Shown here: piece by piece, positions 60,174-64,000 of the stretch
Position numbering within the stretch: the stretch's first letter is position 1
How the letters are laid out: each line of letters begins with the position of its first letter
Source of the DNA: Bacillota bacterium
Lineage (GTDB): Bacteria > Bacillota > Clostridia > Christensenellales > SZUA-584
Length of the DNA stretch: 64,000 nt
Assembly: GCA_023428025.1 (NCBI GenBank)
Contig: JAEYZN010000007.1
Coordinates: 15,410 to 79,409, forward strand
Reading direction: 5' to 3'
Position numbers and translations under genes: made by a program
Notes under the pieces: generated by a model
What the model was told of the DNA's origin: nothing
The model's database searches: none
The model's input: the letters and a program-made list of their open reading frames with translations, nothing else

Positions 60174-60707
60174 ATGACCTCATGGGAAAAAATGCTGCGT
60201 ATCGTGCTGTCCGTCCTGTTCGTCGCCGTGGCGGCGCTGCTGAGCCGGATGTTTACGGACATCACGTCCGACTGGTATCAAGGGCTGACCCTGCCCGCCC
60301 TGCAACCGCCGCCCATCGCCTTTTCCATCGCCTGGGGTGTGATCTATCTGCTTTTTGCCGTGTCACTGTCCCTCGTCAGCGTCAAATCGTATGCGCCGTC
60401 AAGCCCGCCCAGCGGCGGCAACCCCGCTCCAAAACGGTTCAGTCCTTTCCGGAACCTCAAAAACAAAAGCACGCTGATGCTTTATATCGGAATCGGCGTG
60501 CTGAATGTTTTATGGAGCTATACTTTTTTCGTGCTTGAAAACCCCGCGGGCGCGCTGTTCGTGCTGATCATCACCATCATCACGGCCGCGCTGCTGATTG
60601 CGGATGCGTTCAAACTGAACAAAGCCGCGGGATATCTGCTGATCCCTTATCTCATCTGGCTTTGCTTCGCTCTATACCTGAACTACGAGATCGCCTTTCT
60701 GAATTAA
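60174..60707 (+). CDS. tspO: TspO/MBR family protein
   Basis: A 177-residue membrane protein with five helices, related to the tryptophan-rich sensory protein TspO. Family features: LTLPALQPPPIAFSIAWGVI, then LNVLWSYTFFVLENPAGALF and YLIWLCFALYLNYEI. TspO proteins bind porphyrins and cholesterol-like ligands and link to stress responses. An insert of about 25 residues with SSPPSGGNPAPK sits in the loop after helix 2. ATG 60174 follows GGGGAGGGG. Its stop overlaps the convergent VOC gene stop. Confidence 0.85.
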   Translation: MTSWEKMLRIVLSVLFVAVAALLSRMFTDITSDWYQGLTLPALQPPPIAFSIAWGVIYLLFAVSLSLVSVKSYAPSSPPSGGNPAPKRFSPFRNLKNKSTLMLYIGIGVLNVLWSYTFFVLENPAGALFVLIITIITAALLIADAFKLNKAAGYLLIPYLIWLCFALYLNYEIAFLN

Positions 60708-61114
60708 AGCGCCTGGTTCAGCTCAAGATGCTCGCCATCCGGGCCGCGGAAGAAGATGTAGCGGATGCCGTCAAAAACCATCGGCAGATGGATCGGAGAT
60801 TCCGTTTCAAACGCGATGCCCTTCTCCGTCAGGCGCGCCATCACCGCTTCGATGTCGTCCACCGCCAGCGCGATGTGGTCCACCGGCCCGTCATTCTTTT
60901 CGGGTGTGACGGGGAACTGAACCAGCTCGATGTCGCACGCGCCGCTTTTCACGAAAGCCACTCTGGTCACGCCATCGTCTCCGGGAACCTCTGCCCTGTG
61001 ATAGCAATCAAAGCACAGCACATCCGTGTAAAACTCGATAGACTTCTCGATATCCTTCACAAACACGCCAATGTGTCCAAGACCGGTGATTTTTCCTGTA
61101 CAACAATTGCACAT
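60704..61114 (-). CDS. VOC/glyoxalase superfamily protein
   Basis: A 136-residue single-domain vicinal-oxygen-chelate protein: GLGHIGVFVKDIEKSIEFYT, VDHIALAVDDIEAVM and the C-terminal YIFFRGPDGEHLELNQ contain the His/Glu metal ligands. Likely acts on a small carbonyl or is a resistance or isomerase relative; the substrate is unknown. An N-terminal CNCC is unusual and could bind metal. The start is ATG 61114 with GGAGG nine bases upstream. Confidence 0.85.
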   Translation of the reverse strand: MCNCCTGKITGLGHIGVFVKDIEKSIEFYTDVLCFDCYHRAEVPGDDGVTRVAFVKSGACDIELVQFPVTPEKNDGPVDHIALAVDDIEAVMARLTEKGIAFETESPIHLPMVFDGIRYIFFRGPDGEHLELNQAL

Positions 61115-61227
61115 ATATGATAACCTCCAAAGCTGTTTTTTACATTCTATCACCATCACTGGCCTGTTTCCAGCCCTTCACAGCCTCGAAATTAATTTCA
61201 TTGTGAACGGCTTGCCCATATGCAGCC

Positions 61228-61256
61228 TTGAGCCGCATGACCATTGCTGTTATAAT
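61228..61256 (+). promoter_or_regulatory. Sigma-A promoter of the small membrane protein gene
   Basis: TTGAGC and a perfect TATAAT are separated by 17 bases. The start point would be near 61263, 34 bases before the ATG at 61297. Confidence 0.75.
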
Positions 61257-61296
61257 AAATGATAAATATACAGTGGCCATACCAGGGGAGGGGACT

Positions 61297-61545
61297 ATGA
61301 ACAGGGGAAAGCTATTTAAGTATATATCCAATATATCATTTGGCCTTGGCGCTGTGCTGGCGGCATTCGCGATCTATTTCGTCATCAGTTCACGGGTTAA
61401 CGGCGCTTGCCCGATCGGCAGCCATCTGGGATTCATCATCCCCGCCATTGTCCTGCTGATAACGGCATTCGCGACTTCGTTTTTTGCCGAAAAATCAGCC
61501 AAAACCCTCCGGCAAAAAAGCGATTCTTCGGACGATAATATTTAA
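61297..61545 (+). CDS. Small two-helix membrane protein, unrecognised
   Basis: An 82-residue protein with two hydrophobic helices (ISFGLGAVLAAFAIYFVIS and HLGFIIPAIVLLITAFATSF) and a charged C-terminal tail (EKSAKTLRQKSDSSDD). GGGGAGGGG precedes the ATG. No family is recognised. The longer frame from 61228 overlaps the promoter and is rejected. Confidence 0.7.
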   Translation: MNRGKLFKYISNISFGLGAVLAAFAIYFVISSRVNGACPIGSHLGFIIPAIVLLITAFATSFFAEKSAKTLRQKSDSSDDNI

Positions 61546-61684
61546 AACGATCTATTATTAATAAATATTCCGAATAATTTTGGTTTTTGGTGATTTTGTT
61601 ACATCGGATATTTCTTGGTTTGGGCTATATTGGACGCAAGTGATCCGGATCGGAAACAAAAATCAAAATTGTGAAAGGAGTATT

Positions 61685-62368
61685 ATGAATATGGAAGAGA
61701 ACACCTGCATCAACCTGCCGCTCATCGGAGACAAAGCCCCTTCATTCAAGGCCAAAACCACTCAGGGAGAAATCAATTTTCCTCAGGACTTTGAAGGTAA
61801 ATGGGTGATCCTGTTCAGCCACCCGGCCGATTTCACGCCTGTCTGCACCACCGAATTCATGACGTTCGCCACCATGGCGGATGAATTCAAAGCGCTCAAT
61901 ACCGAACTCATCGGCCTCTCTGTTGACAGCCTTTTTGCCCACATCGCATGGCTGAGGACCATCAAGGACAAAATCGAATATAAGGGCATGAAGAATGTCG
62001 AAGTCAAATTTCCGTTGATCGAAGACATCAAGATGGATGTTGCCAGAAAATACGGCATGATCCAGCTCGGCTCGTCGGATACGCAGGCTGTGCGCGCCGT
62101 GTTCGTCATCGATCCCCAAGCCACCATTCGCTGCATCCTTTACTATCCATCCTCCACTGGCCGCAACTTCGACGAGATCAAGCGCATTATCCTCGCGCTT
62201 CAGAAAGCGGATGCCGAAGGCATCGCCACACCGGCCAACTGGCAGCCGGGTGACGACGTGATCATCCCGCCTGCGGGTTCGTGCGGCGTCGCCAAGGAAA
62301 GGATGGAATCCACGGCGGATGATATATATTGCCTCGACTGGTTCCTCTGCTTTAAGCGTGAAAAATAG
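61685..62368 (+). CDS. Peroxiredoxin (Prx6/AhpC-TSA type)
   Basis: A 227-residue peroxidase that reduces H2O2 and organic peroxides. The peroxidatic Cys54 lies in PADFTPVCTTEF, with the matching Arg region in FVIDPQATIRCILYYP. C-terminal cysteines (GSCGVAKER, YCLDWFLC) could act as resolving residues, as in archaeal Prx6-like enzymes. AAAGGAG lies just upstream of ATG 61685 (ATG 61691 is an alternative). A terminator follows. The AT-rich 140 bases upstream show no convincing PerR box. Confidence 0.92.
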   Translation: MNMEENTCINLPLIGDKAPSFKAKTTQGEINFPQDFEGKWVILFSHPADFTPVCTTEFMTFATMADEFKALNTELIGLSVDSLFAHIAWLRTIKDKIEYKGMKNVEVKFPLIEDIKMDVARKYGMIQLGSSDTQAVRAVFVIDPQATIRCILYYPSSTGRNFDEIKRIILALQKADAEGIATPANWQPGDDVIIPPAGSCGVAKERMESTADDIYCLDWFLCFKREK

Positions 62369-62387
62369 CAGAAACCCATATTTGTGA

Positions 62388-62414
62388 TAAAACGGGGCAT
62401 CCGCCCTGTTTTTC
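62388..62414 (+). terminator. Rho-independent terminator of the peroxiredoxin gene
   Basis: AAACGGGGC pairs with GCCCTGTTT (one GU) around loop ATCC, followed by further T residues, 20 bases after the stop. Confidence 0.92.
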
Positions 62415-62514
62415 ATTTCAAACACTGTTCAATTTTTCTGTGTTCGCGCATAATTTTACCGTTCTAACAAACAATAACAGCAAAACCAGTCGACAACTTG
62501 AAGGAGGACGGCTT

Positions 62515-63057
62515 ATGAAGGCAACAGGTATCGTCAGACGCATCGACGAGCTTGGCAGAATTGTAATACCCAAGGAAATCAGGCGAACGCTTCGCATCAG
62601 GGAAGGCGACCCTCTCGAAATATACACGGACCGGGAAGGCGGCATCATATTGAAGAAATATTCTCCCATCGGCGAACTGGCCGCCTTCGCTCAGGATTTC
62701 GCGGAAGCCCTGTCGTCCACGCTCGGTATGACCGCAGTCATATCCGACCGGGATACCGTGCTGGCAGCCAGCGGAGACAACAAGCGGGATTACTATGAAC
62801 GCCCGGTGAGCAGCGCATTGGAGGAGATCATCAACGCACGCACCGTGCAGCGCAAGGACGGCGCCAACACCATCCCGCTGGTCAGTGGTGAAGACGCGGC
62901 GCTCACCAGCGCCCAGGTGATCGCCCCCATCTCGATGGAAGGCCAGCCCATCGGCGCGGTGGCCATTGTCTCGCGCGGGGCAGGCGTTATCGGCGAGGCG
63001 GAGCAAAAGGCCGCAGAATCCGCCGCGGTGTTTCTCGGGCGTCAGATGGCCCAGTAA
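62515..63057 (+). CDS. spoVT: Stage V sporulation protein T (SpoVT)
   Basis: A 180-residue transcription factor: an N-terminal AbrB swapped-hairpin DNA-binding domain (MKATGIVRRIDELGRIVIPK, EIRRTLRIREGDPLEIY) and a C-terminal GAF-like domain (about 55-180). SpoVT tunes SigG-dependent genes in the forespore of Bacillus. The ATG follows AAGGAGG. Upstream, CATAATTTTA (62450s) could be a SigG-type -10, but the -35 is poor. Consistent with the SASP and SleB genes, it supports sporulation. Confidence 0.93.
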   Translation: MKATGIVRRIDELGRIVIPKEIRRTLRIREGDPLEIYTDREGGIILKKYSPIGELAAFAQDFAEALSSTLGMTAVISDRDTVLAASGDNKRDYYERPVSSALEEIINARTVQRKDGANTIPLVSGEDAALTSAQVIAPISMEGQPIGAVAIVSRGAGVIGEAEQKAAESAAVFLGRQMAQ

Positions 63058-63081
63058 AACGAGCGATAATGATTCCATGAA

Positions 63082-63127
63082 TCAACTTGGCTGCACAGCT
63101 TTTTGTGCATTCAAGTTGATTTTTTTT
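63082..63127 (+). terminator. Rho-independent terminator of spoVT
   Basis: A two-part stem, CAACTTG/CAAGTTG outside and TGCACA/TGTGCA inside with a 2-base internal loop, encloses GCTTTT and is followed by eight T residues after one A. Confidence 0.93.
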
Positions 63128-63176
63128 ATTTCAAAAGGTAGAATCGTAGAGTAACTTAAAATTTGGAGGGTTGTTT

Positions 63177-64000
63177 GTGAGCAACACACTGGCGGAAAAA
63201 ATACTGAAAGACCATCTGGTTTCCGGGTCAATGACGACTGGGGAAGAAATCTCCATCAAAATAGACTATACGCTGACACAGGATTCGACGGGCACCATGG
63301 CCTATCTGCAGTTTGAGGCGATGGGCGTGCCGCGTGTGAAGACCAAGAAATCGGTCGCGTATATCGACCACAACATGCTGCAGTCCGGCTTCGAAAACGC
63401 GGACGACCATAAGTATATTGAAACTGTCGCCAAAAAGCACGGCGTCTATTGCAGCCGTCCGGGCAACGGCATCTGCCATCAGGTCAACCTGGAACGTTTC
63501 GGCGTGCCGGGCGCGACGCTGCTTGGGTCTGACAGCCACACCCCCACCGGCGGCGGCATCGGCATGATCGCCATCGGCGCGGGCGGTTTGGATGTGGCCG
63601 TCGCGATGGGCGGCGGCGCCTATTACATCCCCATGCCCAAGATACTCGGCGTGGAGCTTATAGGCCAGCTCTCGTTCGGCGTCTCCGCGAAGGATATCAT
63701 CCTAGAAGTGCTGCGCCGGCTCAGCGTGAAGGGCGGCGTCGGCAAGATCGTGGAATACTTCGGCGAAGGCGTCGCCACGCTGTCGGTGCCCGAGCGCGCC
63801 ACCATCACCAACATGGGCGCTGAATTGGGCGCAACCACGTCGATATTCCCCAGCGACGACGTGACGCGCGCCTTCCTCAAGGCTCAGGGCCGCGAGACGG
63901 ACTTTGTGCCGCTGGCCGCTGATCCGGATGCCGTCTACGACGAAACGGTCACCATTGACCTGTCCGTTCTTGAGCCGATGGCAGCGATGCCGCACAGCCC
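63177..64000 (+). CDS. acnA: Aconitate hydratase, 5' part (runs off window)
   Basis: A frame open from GTG 63177 (GGAGGG six bases upstream) to the window end, 274 codons seen. It encodes the N-terminal part of an aconitase/isopropylmalate-dehydratase family enzyme: SMTTGEEISIKIDYTLTQDS, AYIDHNMLQ, GICHQVNLERFG, LLGSDSHTPTGGGIGMIAIG. The iron-sulfur cysteines lie beyond the window. Length and sequence style fit the single-chain aconitase of Clostridia (citrate to isocitrate) rather than LeuC, but homoaconitase cannot be fully excluded. Confidence 0.9.
   Translation, partial: MSNTLAEKILKDHLVSGSMTTGEEISIKIDYTLTQDSTGTMAYLQFEAMGVPRVKTKKSVAYIDHNMLQSGFENADDHKYIETVAKKHGVYCSRPGNGICHQVNLERFGVPGATLLGSDSHTPTGGGIGMIAIGAGGLDVAVAMGGGAYYIPMPKILGVELIGQLSFGVSAKDIILEVLRRLSVKGGVGKIVEYFGEGVATLSVPERATITNMGAELGATTSIFPSDDVTRAFLKAQGRETDFVPLAADPDAVYDETVTIDLSVLEPMAAMPHS

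Noticed and set aside
61546..61600. PerR box before the peroxiredoxin gene
   Set aside because: The AT-rich CTATTATTAATAAATA has a 10-bp palindrome but matches the PerR consensus at too few positions.

Overview
The window looks like chromosome of a motile, endospore-forming member of the Firmicutes, probably class Clostridia, with fairly GC-rich coding sequence (judged by eye, not computed). Spore evidence is an alpha/beta-type small acid-soluble spore protein, a SleB-family cell wall hydrolase and SpoVT. The Firmicutes style of the flagellar genes agrees: FliY, FlbD, FlhO/FlhP-type rod proteins, a YvyF-like protein, FliW/CsrA, YaaR, a stand-alone FlhB C-terminal domain (FlhX), and AddAB instead of RecBCD. 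I cannot name the genus. No tRNA, rRNA, CRISPR array, prophage or insertion sequence was seen.

Layout. 0-6.7 kb: a partial membrane protein; a ferredoxin plus CoA-disulfide-reductase/rhodanese/TusA/DsrE fusion (sulfur redox); a SleB hydrolase; an iron-type alcohol dehydrogenase; an SASP. 6.7-19.8 kb, minus strand: fliF-fliG-fliH-fliI-fliJ-motE-like-fliK-flgD-flgE, an internal terminator, then flbD-motA-motB-fliL-fliM-fliY. 20.0-21.2 kb, plus strand: flagellin, with a sigma-28 type promoter and a leader carrying GGA hairpins that look like CsrA sites. 21.3-23.5 kb: a secreted 14-repeat RCC1 protein. 23.7-41.6 kb, minus strand: a transglycosylase, flgB-flgC-fliE, fliO-P-Q-R-flhB-flhA-flhF-flhG, a PilZ protein, sigD, a SwrB-like protein, two rod proteins, a YvyF-like protein, flgM, flgN, flgK, flgL, fliW, csrA. 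41.7-46.6 kb: a second fliK-like gene, flhX, fliD, fliS, a fliT-like gene and yaaR. 46.9 kb: a lone cheY behind a structured leader.

47.4-64.0 kb is general chromosome: a YbjQ protein, addA/addB (each containing a copy of the same 28-bp palindrome), a small possible HPr-like protein, an unrecognised TPR-like protein, a glycosyltransferase, an M29 aminopeptidase, a C_GCAxxG_C_C protein, a DUF3298-type lipobox-less anchored protein, a TspO homologue, a VOC protein, a small membrane protein, a peroxiredoxin, spoVT and the 5' part of an aconitase gene that runs off the window.

Functionally the flagellar genes form a nearly complete set: MS ring, switch, stator, export gate, rod, hook, filament, cap and chaperones. 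The regulators form a familiar circuit. SigD would transcribe late genes, and three promoters with the -10 form NACGATAT are visible (flagellin, the flhO-like gene, cheY). FlgM holds SigD until the hook is complete. FliW and CsrA would control flagellin translation through the leader. FlhF/FlhG set flagellar number and place. A PilZ protein could couple motility to c-di-GMP. Of the chemotaxis genes only cheY is present. No clearly new multi-gene system was found. The least conventional elements are the palindromic repeat read in two frames in addA/addB, the structured cheY leader, the double-propeller RCC1 protein inside the flagellar locus, and a lipobox-like N-terminus on FliP.
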